Source of the DNA: PBB1 sp031380885
GTDB taxonomy: Bacteria > Pseudomonadota > Gammaproteobacteria > Burkholderiales > Burkholderiaceae_C
Assembly: GCA_031380885.1 (NCBI GenBank)
Contig: JANMXL010000096.1
Coordinates: 1 to 13,894 of the forward strand
Length of the DNA: 13,894 nucleotides
Direction of reading: 5' to 3'
A program made the position numbers and the translations under genes. Below, piece by piece: positions 1-6,552 of the stretch. The first letter of the stretch is position 1. Every line of letters starts with the position of its first letter. The notes under the pieces are model-generated. The model was not told where the DNA came from. It saw nothing but the letters and a program-made list of their open reading frames with translations, and ran no database searches.

Positions 1-333
1 TTCGAACCATTCGATCGGCTTGGTGACCGCGAGCTGGTTGACCGACGTCGGGCTGATGCGGCAATCGATCGGCCCGGCCCTCAACGTCAGGCTGGCGGGG
101 GTGGCAGGGTGATGGTCGTCCGACATCAGCGCGGTGGCCGCCAGCGCCTACACGCAGGGCTGGCAGATGGCCATCAGGTGCGAGCCCGGGCCCATGATGC
201 CCAGGAACTCGATGATGTGTTTGGTGTATTCGTCGAGCCCGAACTTGCCATGCGACAGCGGCAGGTCGCGCGCGACGTACCAGTCGGTGATGTGCACATC
301 GTTGTCGGCCAACATGGCTTGACGTATCACGTC
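1..333 (-). pseudogene. phaZ: Intracellular poly(3-hydroxybutyrate) depolymerase fragment, broken
   Basis: Read on the minus strand, this stretch matches the central part of intracellular PHB depolymerases (PhaZ), which degrade storage polyester granules. It shows HITDW, ARDLPLSHGKF, DEYTKHIIEF and GPGSHLMAICQPCV; after the stop the same frame continues with ALAATALMSDDHHPATP, AGPIDCRISP and NQLAVTKPIEWFE up to the window edge. The Cys of ICQP corresponds to the nucleophile of Ralstonia-type PhaZ. Two lesions are visible: an in-frame TAG at 148-150 just after the active-site Cys, and loss of about the first 130 residues, since similarity ends near 333 where a different gene begins on the other strand. 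The part left of position 1 cannot be seen. Family assignment is from recalled PhaZ sequences and is strong over about 110 codons. A sequencing error could explain the stop but not the missing N-terminus. Confidence 0.82.
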
Positions 334-336
334 TTG

Positions 337-456
337 ATCGGCCGCGCCTGCAGCCTCTACTGCAAACAGATCACGGCGATGCCTGAAATGAAGGCGTGGA
401 TCGCCGCGGCGAAGCTCGAACACGAGGACATCGAGGAACTCGACATGGAGTTCTGA
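337..456 (+). pseudogene. Glutathione S-transferase-like C-terminal remnant
   Basis: The last ~40 codons of an open frame ending in TGA at 454-456 read like the C-terminal helix and tail of a bacterial glutathione S-transferase: a Tyr-Cys, then MPEMKAWIAAAKLE, then an acidic tail EDIEELDMEF. Full GSTs have about 200-230 residues, with the N-terminal thioredoxin fold binding glutathione. Here everything upstream is replaced by the antisense of the phaZ fragment, so the thioredoxin fold is absent. The frame technically stays open from an ATG at 109, but its first ~75 codons are the shadow of phaZ and have no GST character. I treat it as a decayed gene rather than a 115-residue protein. The GST call rests on a short tail and is moderate. 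Confidence 0.5.
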
Positions 457-457
457 C

Positions 458-475
458 GCCGGCTGAGAGGCCGGC
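458..475. terminator. Short GC hairpin between convergent genes (weak terminator candidate)
   Basis: GCCGGC (458-463) and GCCGGC (470-475) can pair around a TGAGAG loop. The hairpin sits just after the GST remnant's stop and before the stop of the convergent PEP-CTERM gene, which is a sensible place for a shared terminator. No T-run follows on either strand, so intrinsic termination is doubtful. Confidence 0.3.
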
Positions 476-496
476 ATCGGTTGTCGGCATCGCTCC

Positions 497-1189
497 TCAG
501 CGCTGGCGTCGACGGCGCACGAATCCGAGCCCCAGCAGCGCGGCCACTGCCAACGTGACCGATGACGGCTCAGGCACCCGGTTGACGAACACCTGATCCT
601 GGTGGCCTGCGATGTTTCCCTGGGTGATGCTTGCCAGCACCTGCACATCGGCGGTGTTGGTGATCGAGCTCAGCTGGCTCAACCAGTCGCTGGCCAGCGA
701 CAAGGCGCCGCCTGAATCTGCTGCCGAGCCACCAAAGAATCTTGCTGCACCCGAACTCACGTCGTAATTTGTGTTGGTCTCGAACGCCAGTTCCCACACG
801 GCGATCTGAAACGCGGCCTGGGTGGTCGCCGTGTTCACCACATGGCCGGCCGAGAACAGCTTGCCGATGTCGTTGTCGGCGCGTGTGTTCTTGAAGGCAT
901 GTAGCGAGCCATCGACGAGGGTGTAGTTGGTGTACGCCGGGTCGGAGAAGCGCAGAAATTCGTAGAGGTCGATGCAGTAGCTGGTCACGGTTCGGGTGTT
1001 GTCCACCAGCGTGGTGAAGCCACCGGCTTCGGTGTAGCCGGACGTGGAGACGTTGGGCGAAGACAGTTCGAAGTTGACAGATCGAGAGCCGTTGGCAAAG
1101 CCCTGGAAATCGACCAGCGTGGCGTGGGCCTGAGCGGCGCCGAGGACCAGACAGGCGCCGAGACAACGTCGAAAGTGGCTGTGTTTCAT
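497..1189 (-). CDS. PEP-CTERM sorting domain-containing surface protein
   Basis: This 230-residue protein is predicted to be exported and handled by an exosortase/archaeosortase-type system. It starts with a signal peptide (MKHSHFRRCLGACLVLGAA, likely cleavage after AQAHA). It ends with the textbook PEP-CTERM tripartite tail: VPEPS, a hydrophobic helix VTLAVAALLGLGFV, and the basic end RRRRQR. The body carries YCIDLYEFLRF and AAFQIAVWELAFE, a pattern common in PEP-CTERM cargo with a single Cys near a short Asp/Leu motif. I chose the ATG at 1189 rather than an upstream start at 1330 because AAGGAA lies at a suitable distance and the signal peptide begins exactly there. No exosortase gene is in the window, so sorting must depend on one elsewhere. 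Such proteins are usually linked to exopolysaccharide or floc matrix; the specific role is unknown. Confidence 0.9.
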   Translation of the reverse strand: MKHSHFRRCLGACLVLGAAQAHATLVDFQGFANGSRSVNFELSSPNVSTSGYTEAGGFTTLVDNTRTVTSYCIDLYEFLRFSDPAYTNYTLVDGSLHAFKNTRADNDIGKLFSAGHVVNTATTQAAFQIAVWELAFETNTNYDVSSGAARFFGGSAADSGGALSLASDWLSQLSSITNTADVQVLASITQGNIAGHQDQVFVNRVPEPSSVTLAVAALLGLGFVRRRRQR

Positions 1190-1617
1190 GGCGAGAATTC
1201 CTTGTAAGTGATCGGCTTTGAGCGGCGCCGATTGGCGGCGATTCAGAAGCCATGGAGGGACCTTATCTGGCCAAGTCCCGCTGTGCGAGGCTGCCGATGA
1301 CGCCGATCTGGTTTCCGTGCGCCGCGTCACAGGTCGGCGGCGTCATCCCCCCGGACCGCGGGGGGAGCGAACGTTGCGAAATGGCCCGTCTTAGCCTGCG
1401 CCACGCGAACGTGGGCGAACAACGTCTTGCGCACGTTCATGCGTCACCCCGGGTTGTTCAAACCCGCGAGCATCGCAAACCGGCGATCCGAAACTCACAT
1501 CGTGGACACCGATGAATCCCTGGAAACCGTCGTTAGGATTGGCCGTTGCGGTCGGCTGGTTTCAAATGAACTGGACACTATTGATCCCGACAGTCGATTC
1601 AACCGGGAGTGCGCGGC
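1190..1617. other. Intergenic region with small inverted repeats, no gene found
   Basis: This 428-base gap lies between the divergently transcribed PEP-CTERM gene and the AIM24 gene, so it must hold both promoters. I see no credible coding frame. It contains two hairpins without T-runs: CCCCCC/GGGGGG at 1347-1365 with a 7-base loop, and CGGGTT/AACCCG at 1450-1466 with a 5-base loop. GCGAACGT occurs twice (1368-1375 and 1405-1412). For the plus strand a weak sigma-70-like pair, TTGGCC at 1539 and TCAAAT at 1562 with 17 bases between, is possible but only 4/6 at each box. No sigma-54 site was found for the PEP-CTERM gene. Confidence 0.5.
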
Positions 1618-2433
1618 ATGGCGATGGATGTGGTGGATTTCGAGATCAAGGGTTCGGAGATGCAATTCGTCGAGGTCGAGCTCGACCCTGGCGAGGCAGC
1701 CGTTGGCGAGGCCGGCAGCATGATGTTCATGGACGCCGGCATCTCGATGGACACCGTGTTCGGCGATGGCTCGGCCCCCAGCGGCGGGCTGTTCAACAAG
1801 CTGCTCGGCGCCGGCAAGCGGTTGGTGACCGGCGAATCGCTGTTCACCACGGTCTACACCAACCAGGCCCGCACCAAGCTGCGCATCGCCTTCGCAGCGC
1901 CTTACCCCGGCAAGATCCTGCCGATGGACCTGCGTCAGCTCGGCGGCATGCTGATCTGCCAGAAGGACGCGTTTCTGTGTGCGGCCAAGGGCGTGTCGCT
2001 GGGCATCTACATGCAGCAGCGGATGTCGGTCGGCTTCTTCGGTGGCGAAGGCTTCATCATGCAGAAGCTCGAAGGCGATGGCCTGGCCTTTGTGCATGCG
2101 GGCGGCACCTGTGTGAAGCGCGAGCTGCAACCGGGGCAGACGCTGCTGATCGACACCGGTTGTGTCGTCGCCTTCACGCCCGACGTCAATTTCGAGATCC
2201 AGTACGTCGGCAAGATCAAGACGGCGATGTTCGGTGGCGAGGGTCTGTTCTTCGCCAAGGTCACTGGCCCCGGCACGGTGTGGCTGCAGAGCCTGCCGTT
2301 CTCGCGGCTCGCATCGCGCGTGTTCGCGGCGGCGCCGCAGCGCGGTGGCTCGCGTGAGGAAGGCTCGCTGCTCGGCGGTGTGTTGGGTGGCGGCCTGCTC
2401 GGCGGCACGATCTTCGGCGGGGACGACGAATAA
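1618..2433 (+). CDS. AIM24 / TIGR00266 family protein
   Basis: This 271-residue protein belongs to the AIM24 (TIGR00266) family, a beta-rich fold found in bacteria and, as AIM24, in yeast mitochondria; its biochemical role in bacteria is not established. Recognisable family features are the start FEIKGSEMQFVEVELDPGE, the AGSMMFMD segment, MSVGFFGGEGFIMQKLEGDG in the middle, FGGEGLFFAKVTGPG, and the C-terminal glycine-rich tail GGVLGGGLLGGTIFGG ending in DDE. Length is normal for the family. A GTG at 1609 would add three residues, but it overlaps GGGAG (1605-1609), which is well placed as the ribosome-binding site for the ATG at 1618; I prefer that start. The protein has no signal peptide. The next gene starts 55 bases downstream on the same strand. 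Confidence 0.9.
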   Translation: MAMDVVDFEIKGSEMQFVEVELDPGEAAVGEAGSMMFMDAGISMDTVFGDGSAPSGGLFNKLLGAGKRLVTGESLFTTVYTNQARTKLRIAFAAPYPGKILPMDLRQLGGMLICQKDAFLCAAKGVSLGIYMQQRMSVGFFGGEGFIMQKLEGDGLAFVHAGGTCVKRELQPGQTLLIDTGCVVAFTPDVNFEIQYVGKIKTAMFGGEGLFFAKVTGPGTVWLQSLPFSRLASRVFAAAPQRGGSREEGSLLGGVLGGGLLGGTIFGGDDE

Positions 2434-2488
2434 GCGTGGGAGCCGGCGGCGACAGCAGCTGCCTGTGCGCTGACGTATCCTGCACCGC

Positions 2489-3352
2489 ATGAAATTGCTG
2501 ATCGATTCGTTTTGGCGCGCCGCGGCGTACTGCCTGCATCCGCGTGTGATCGCGCTGTCACTGATGCCGCTGGTGTTGATGGCGGTGGTGGCGTTCGGTC
2601 TCGGCTACTTCCTGTGGGACCCCACACTGGCCTGGGTGCGCACGGGCGTCGAGTCGCAGGGCTGGCTGACGTCGGTGCTGGGCTGGTTGGAAAGCGTCGG
2701 CGTTGGCGGCCTCAAGGCCTTGCTGGCGCCGTTGTTGATCGTGTTCTTGGCGATGCCGCTGGTCGTCATCGTGTCGCTGCTGGTGGTGGCGGCGATGATG
2801 GCGCCGGCCATGCTGACCCTGGTCGCCGAGCGCCGTTTCCCGGCCCTCGAACGGCGTCACGGTGGCTCGACCACCGCCGGTGTGTTCGCCTCTTTGGGTG
2901 CGACGTTGGTGGCGCTGGTCGCGCTGGTGCTGTCGATCCCGCTGTGGTTCGTGCCGCCGCTGGTGCTGATCCTGCCGCCGTTGATCTGGGGCTGGCTCAC
3001 TTACAAGGTGATGATCTACGACGTGCTGGCCGAACACGCCACCAGGGAAGAGCGGCGCGAAATCATCCAACGTCATCGCAGTGCCTTGCTCGGCATGGGC
3101 GTGCTGACCGGCTACCTCGGTGCCGCCCCGTCTCTGCTGTGGGCCTCCGGTGTGCTTTTCTTGACGCTGGCGCCGGTGCTGGTGCCGCTCGCCATCTGGA
3201 TCTACACGCTGGTGTTTGCCTTCTCGGCACTCTGGTTTTCGCATTACGCCCTGCATGCGCTGCAGACCTTGCGCGTCGAACGTGAAGTGACGCCAGGGCC
3301 CTCGGCTGCGACGGCGCCGCCGGCGGGTCTGTTGCCGCTGCCACCGGCCTGA
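2489..3352 (+). CDS. EI24 domain-containing (CysZ-like) membrane protein
   Basis: This 287-residue integral membrane protein has the EI24/CysZ (DUF540) architecture: a short cytoplasmic start (MKLLIDSFWRAAAYCLHPRV), then several long hydrophobic stretches at about residues 20-45, 75-110, 130-170 and 200-250. A conserved-looking loop WGWLTYKVMIYDVLAEHAT precedes REERREI, where the chain re-enters the cytoplasm. The C-terminus is a Pro/Ala-rich tail. CysZ in enterobacteria is a sulfate permease, but many betaproteobacterial EI24 proteins are distant, and sulfate transport is not supported by this neighbourhood. No clear Shine-Dalgarno precedes the ATG; TATCCT at 2476-2481 is a plausible -10 box that would put transcription start at or next to the ATG. 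The next gene begins 10 bases after the stop, so the two are probably co-transcribed. Confidence 0.85.
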   Translation: MKLLIDSFWRAAAYCLHPRVIALSLMPLVLMAVVAFGLGYFLWDPTLAWVRTGVESQGWLTSVLGWLESVGVGGLKALLAPLLIVFLAMPLVVIVSLLVVAAMMAPAMLTLVAERRFPALERRHGGSTTAGVFASLGATLVALVALVLSIPLWFVPPLVLILPPLIWGWLTYKVMIYDVLAEHATREERREIIQRHRSALLGMGVLTGYLGAAPSLLWASGVLFLTLAPVLVPLAIWIYTLVFAFSALWFSHYALHALQTLRVEREVTPGPSAATAPPAGLLPLPPA

Positions 3353-3362
3353 TCGCATCGCC

Positions 3363-4178
3363 ATGGCATTTGGGCTGTTGATCGTCGGCGACGAGATCTT
3401 GTCGGGCAAGCGCGCCGACAAGCACATGCCGAAGGTGATCGAGTTACTGGCCGCGCGCGGCCTGTCGCTGGCCTGGGTGCGCTATGTCGGCGACGATCCG
3501 GTGCGCATCACGGCCGATCTGAAAGATGCGTTCGCCAGTGGTGACATCGTGTTTTCGTGTGGCGGCATCGGCGCGACGCCCGATGACCACACGCGGCAGT
3601 GCGCCACGCGGGCCCTCGGCGTGCCGCTCGAACTGCATCCGGTCGCTCGCGAGCTGATCATCGAGCGCATGCGCGATGTCGCCGCTGAACAAGGCGTGGT
3701 GTTCGAGCCCGAGCGCGCCGACAACCTGCATCGGCTGAACATGGGGATGTTCCCGAAGGGCGCCGAGATCATTCCGAACCCGTACAACAAGATCGCCGGC
3801 TTCTTTGTGCGCGCGCCAGCACCCGTGGCGGGTGCGGTGTACTTCGTGCCGGGCTTTCCGGTCATGGCGTGGCCGATGATCGAATGGGTGCTCGATCAGC
3901 ACTGTGCGCACCTGCACCGCGCGCAAGGCGAGCGTGAGCAGTCCGTCATCGTGATGGGCGCGATGGAGGCCCGCCTGACGCCGCTGATGGAACTGGTCGA
4001 GGCCCGGCATCCGGGCGTGAAGGTGTTCAGCCTGCCCAGCGTCGAACACCCGCAGTGGGGCGCCCACATCGAGCTGGGGGTGAAGGGCGAGCCCGTCGCG
4101 GTGGCCTCGGCTTATGCCACGCTGATGCAAGGCTTGCGCGACCAAAACGCGCAGCTCGGCCCCGAATTGGTGCGTTAG
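3363..4178 (+). CDS. MoCF-domain protein (competence/damage-inducible protein A family, single domain)
   Basis: This 271-residue protein contains the MoCF_biosynth (molybdopterin-binding) domain as found at the N-terminus of CinA: GLLIVGDEILSGKRADKH at the start, CGGIGATPDDHT around residues 65-76, and PNPYNKIAGFFV followed by YFVPGFPVMAWPM. The family's usual annotation is 'competence/damage-inducible protein A' or 'molybdopterin-binding protein'. The C-terminal deamidase domain of full CinA (total about 400 residues) is absent, so NMN deamidation is not expected; the actual role is unclear. It starts 10 bases after the EI24 gene's stop, which suggests an operon. Downstream lie the palindrome and the glnA regulatory region. 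The start MAFGLLIVGDE agrees with the family. Confidence 0.88.
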   Translation: MAFGLLIVGDEILSGKRADKHMPKVIELLAARGLSLAWVRYVGDDPVRITADLKDAFASGDIVFSCGGIGATPDDHTRQCATRALGVPLELHPVARELIIERMRDVAAEQGVVFEPERADNLHRLNMGMFPKGAEIIPNPYNKIAGFFVRAPAPVAGAVYFVPGFPVMAWPMIEWVLDQHCAHLHRAQGEREQSVIVMGAMEARLTPLMELVEARHPGVKVFSLPSVEHPQWGAHIELGVKGEPVAVASAYATLMQGLRDQNAQLGPELVR

Positions 4179-4190
4179 GCGGTATGAAAA

Positions 4191-4207
4191 CGAACCATAA
4201 TGGTTCG
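4191..4207. repeat. Perfect 17-bp palindrome (8-bp arms, 1-base centre)
   Basis: CGAACCAT-A-ATGGTTCG is a perfect inverted repeat lying 13 bases after the MoCF gene's stop and just upstream of the predicted NtrC box of glnA. The arm and one-base spacing resemble an operator for a dimeric regulator more than an intrinsic terminator, because the loop is too small and no T-run follows. No regulator gene adjoins it, and I cannot name a factor. Confidence 0.55.
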
Positions 4208-4214
4208 CTCAGTG

Positions 4215-4229
4215 GCACGTCATCGGTGC
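4215..4229 (+). promoter_or_regulatory. NtrC-binding site upstream of glnA
   Basis: GCAC-N7-GTGC (GCACGTCATCGGTGC) matches the symmetric core of the NtrC enhancer consensus exactly. Its centre (4222) is about 140 bases upstream of the transcription start predicted from the sigma-54 promoter at 4336-4351, the same distance as an NtrC enhancer site of enterobacterial glnA. A weaker second copy, GCAT-N7-GTCC (4244-4258), is centred about 29 bases further downstream, near -111, consistent with paired dimer binding. That NtrC is encoded 3 kb downstream makes the assignment natural. The site is predicted, not shown. Confidence 0.7.
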
Positions 4230-4335
4230 GTCTTTGAGCGTCTGCATCGGCCATGTCCACGGACGGCGCTGACGCAGTCTGGTGCATCGGCAGGCGGGGC
4301 GACGCGCTGAATGACGGCACCGCAATGCCGCTGCT

Positions 4336-4351
4336 GGGCATGTTTTCTGCT
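4336..4351 (+). promoter_or_regulatory. Sigma-54 promoter of glnA
   Basis: GGGCATGTTTTCTGCT carries the invariant GG (4337-4338) and GC (4349-4350) with exactly 10 bases between and agrees well with TGGCACG-N4-TTGCW. The predicted start is near 4362, giving a ~90-base leader to the glnA ATG. Together with the upstream NtrC box this is the arrangement expected for nitrogen-regulated glnA. Confidence 0.75.
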
Positions 4352-4451
4352 AAGTTATCGTGCGCATTTTTGAGGCGGCTGGTCAGCGTCGCACCAATGC
4401 TCGAACCCTTCCCCCAACACTTCCAAACAGCATCCCGCTAGGAGATTCCTG

Positions 4452-5867
4452 ATGGCCAAGACCGTCGCCGACGTGATGAAGATGGTGAAAGAAAACGAAG
4501 TCAAGTTTGTTGACTTCCGTTTCACCGACACCCGCGGCAAAGAGCAGCACGTCACCGTGCCCGTGTCCCATTTCGACGAAGACAAGTTTGTTTCCGGCCA
4601 CGCTTTCGACGGTTCGTCGATCGCCGGGTGGAAGGGCATCGAAGCCTCCGACATGCAATTGATGCCGGACGCCAACACCGCGAACATCGATCCGTTCTTC
4701 GAAGAGTCGACGATGATCCTGACGTGTGACGTCATCGATCCCGCCGACGGCAAGCCGTACGAGCGCGATCCACGCTCGCTGGCCAAGCGCGCCGAGGCCT
4801 ACATGAAAGCCTCCGGCCTGGGCGACACCGCCTACTTCGGCCCTGAGCCCGAGTTTTTCGTGTTCGACAGCGTGCGCTGGGGCAACGACATGTCGGGCTG
4901 CTTCTCGAAGATCGATTCGGAAGAAGCCGCCTGGAACACCGGCAAGGAATACGAGCACGGCAACACGGGCCACCGCCCGACCGTCAAGGGCGGTTATTTC
5001 CCGGTGCCGCCGGTCGACAGCTTCCAGGACATGCGCTCGGAAATGTGTCTGGTGCTGGAAGCCTTGGGCATTCCGGTCGAAGTGCACCACCACGAAGTCG
5101 CCAATGCGGGCCAGATGGAAATCGGCACCAAGTTCAGCACGCTGCTGCAACGCGCCGACTGGGTCCAGCTGCAAAAGTACGTGATCCAGAACGTGGCGCA
5201 CAGCTACGGCAAGACCGCGACCTTCATGCCCAAGCCCATCGTTGGCGACAACGGTTCGGGCATGCACGTGCACCAGTCGGTGTGGAAAGACGGCAAGAAC
5301 CTGTTCGCCGGTGATGGGTACGCCGGTCTGTCGGAGTTCGCTCTGTATTACATCGGCGGCATCATCAAGCACGCGCGCGCATTGAACGCGATCACCAACC
5401 CGGGCACCAACAGCTACAAGCGGCTGGTGCCGGGCTTCGAGGCGCCGGTGAAGCTGGCCTATTCGGCGAAGAACCGCTCGGCATCGATCCGCATTCCGTA
5501 TGTGGCGAACCCGAAGGGCCGTCGCGTCGAGGCACGCTTCCCCGATCCGCTGATGAACCCGTATCTGGGCTTCGCTGCACTGTTGATGGCCGGCCTCGAC
5601 GGCGTCGAGAACAAGATCCATCCAGGCGAAGCCGCCACGAAGGACTTGTACCACCTGCCGCCGGAAGAAGACAAACTGGTGCCGACCGTGTGCCACAGCC
5701 TCGACCAAGCACTCGACTACCTCGACAAGGACCGCGCTTTCCTGACCAAAGGCGGCGTGTTCACCGACGGGTACATCGACGCTTACATCGACCTGAAGAT
5801 GACCGAAGTGACCCGCTTCCGCATGGCCACCCATCCGGTCGAGTTCGACATGTACTACAGCCTCTGA
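4452..5867 (+). CDS. glnA: Type I glutamine synthetase
   Basis: This is the 471-residue GSI-beta glutamine synthetase, which makes glutamine from glutamate, ammonia and ATP as a cytoplasmic dodecamer. Visible family signatures are FDGSSIAGWKGIEASDM near the N-terminus, PEPEFFVFD (metal-binding glutamates), NGSGMHVHQS, NPGTNSYKRLVPGFEAPV, and the adenylylation loop DLYHLPPEE with the modifiable Tyr near residue 400. The last motif marks the beta subtype, whose activity is controlled by GlnE. Length is exactly as expected. The ATG follows AGGAG at good spacing. Transcription is probably from the sigma-54/NtrC promoter just upstream, and a strong terminator follows 18 bases after the stop, so most transcripts should end before the DUF4124-ntrBC genes. 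Confidence 0.98.
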   Translation: MAKTVADVMKMVKENEVKFVDFRFTDTRGKEQHVTVPVSHFDEDKFVSGHAFDGSSIAGWKGIEASDMQLMPDANTANIDPFFEESTMILTCDVIDPADGKPYERDPRSLAKRAEAYMKASGLGDTAYFGPEPEFFVFDSVRWGNDMSGCFSKIDSEEAAWNTGKEYEHGNTGHRPTVKGGYFPVPPVDSFQDMRSEMCLVLEALGIPVEVHHHEVANAGQMEIGTKFSTLLQRADWVQLQKYVIQNVAHSYGKTATFMPKPIVGDNGSGMHVHQSVWKDGKNLFAGDGYAGLSEFALYYIGGIIKHARALNAITNPGTNSYKRLVPGFEAPVKLAYSAKNRSASIRIPYVANPKGRRVEARFPDPLMNPYLGFAALLMAGLDGVENKIHPGEAATKDLYHLPPEEDKLVPTVCHSLDQALDYLDKDRAFLTKGGVFTDGYIDAYIDLKMTEVTRFRMATHPVEFDMYYSL

Positions 5868-5885
5868 GGCCTGTGCTGCATCACG

Positions 5886-5912
5886 AAGGGACGGCGAAAG
5901 CCGTCCCTTTTT
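5886..5912 (+). terminator. Intrinsic terminator of glnA
   Basis: A perfect 10-bp stem (AAGGGACGGC / GCCGTCCCTT) with a GAAA tetraloop is followed by a run of T residues (TTTTT including the stem end). It is a strong rho-independent terminator 18 bases after the glnA stop, separating glnA from the DUF4124-ntrB-ntrC genes. Confidence 0.92.
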
Positions 5913-5973
5913 CATTGGGCAGGGAATTCCATTCGTGCTCGACAATCTCACCATGGCTGTAGTGCCGCGCCTG

Positions 5974-5989
5974 GGGCGTGCCCGCTGCG
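5974..5989 (+). promoter_or_regulatory. Weak sigma-54-like site before the DUF4124-ntrBC genes
   Basis: GGGCGTGCCCGCTGCG keeps GG (5975-5976) and GC (5987-5988) at 10-base spacing and parallels the glnA promoter element in layout (GGGC-TG-N4-CTGC). The -12 and -24 flanks are poorer, and such a match can occur by chance in GC-rich DNA. It lies 30 bases before the DUF4124 start. I found no NtrC box next to it. Confidence 0.25.
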
Positions 5990-6018
5990 CGGTAGAGGGT
6001 CGACACGAGGGCATTCCT

Positions 6019-6552
6019 ATGCGGTTTTTGCACACAGCGCGGGTCAGACGGTGGCGGCCGATGGTCGCCAGCGCGCTGATGCTGGCGTCTCAGGCGCTCT
6101 TGCAGTCGGCACAGGCACAAGGTGACGCCCCGGTCTACAAATGCCCTGGCAACCCGGTGCTCTACACCGATGCGATCAGCGCGAAAGAGGCCAAGGCCAA
6201 AGGCTGCAGCATGCTCGATGGCAATCCGATCACCGTCATCTCTGCGCCCAAGCGCACCGGTGCCAGCGCGACGAACGCGTCCGCGCCGCGACCGCCCGAC
6301 AGTCGCATCGACCCCCAGGAACAGCGCGCACGCGACAGCGACGCGCGCCGCATCCTCGAAGCCGAGCTGCAACGTGAACAACAGCGGCTGTCCGAGATGC
6401 AGGCCGAGTACAAAAACGGCGAGCCCGATCGTCAGGGCGGTGAGCGCAACTACCAGAAGTACATCGACCGCGTCGCCGAGCTGAAAGCCGGTATTGCGCG
6501 CAAGGAAAACGACATCGCCGCCCTGAAACGCGAACTGACCAAGGCGCCTTGA
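6019..6552 (+). CDS. DUF4124 domain-containing secreted protein
   Basis: This 177-residue protein is predicted to be exported. A basic N-terminus (RFLHTARVRRWR) and hydrophobic stretch ASALMLASQALLQSA lead to a cleavage site around AQA-QG. The mature start has the DUF4124 signature: VYKCPGNPVLYTD, with a second Cys in AKGCSML. The middle is Ala/Pro-rich. The C-terminal ~75 residues are strongly charged and heptad-like (ILEAELQREQQRLSEMQAE, then VAELKAGIARKENDIAALK), suggesting a coiled coil. I chose the ATG at 6019 because GAGGG lies 7 bases upstream and the signal peptide begins there; a GTG at 5935 would add 28 unlikely residues. It sits between glnA and ntrB, an order I recall from several Burkholderiales. 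Its function and any link with nitrogen control are unknown. Confidence 0.85.
   Translation: MRFLHTARVRRWRPMVASALMLASQALLQSAQAQGDAPVYKCPGNPVLYTDAISAKEAKAKGCSMLDGNPITVISAPKRTGASATNASAPRPPDSRIDPQEQRARDSDARRILEAELQREQQRLSEMQAEYKNGEPDRQGGERNYQKYIDRVAELKAGIARKENDIAALKRELTKAP

Noticed and set aside
109..456. A complete 115-residue plus-strand gene
   Set aside because: The first two-thirds are antisense to phaZ; only the last ~40 codons have protein-like character, so it is a remnant.
1512..2357. 281-residue plus-strand open frame overlapping the AIM24 gene
   Set aside because: Its translation is low-complexity Arg/Gly/Ala typical of a GC-rich shadow; the AIM24 frame has clear family motifs.
4213..4229. 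TGGCAC at 4213 as the -24 box of a sigma-54 promoter
   Set aside because: The nearest GC is 12 rather than 10 bases after the GG; the same bases fit the NtrC box much better.
4383..6035. 550-residue minus-strand open frame opposite glnA
   Set aside because: Antisense of glnA with shadow composition (His/Val/Arg-rich), no recognisable motif.
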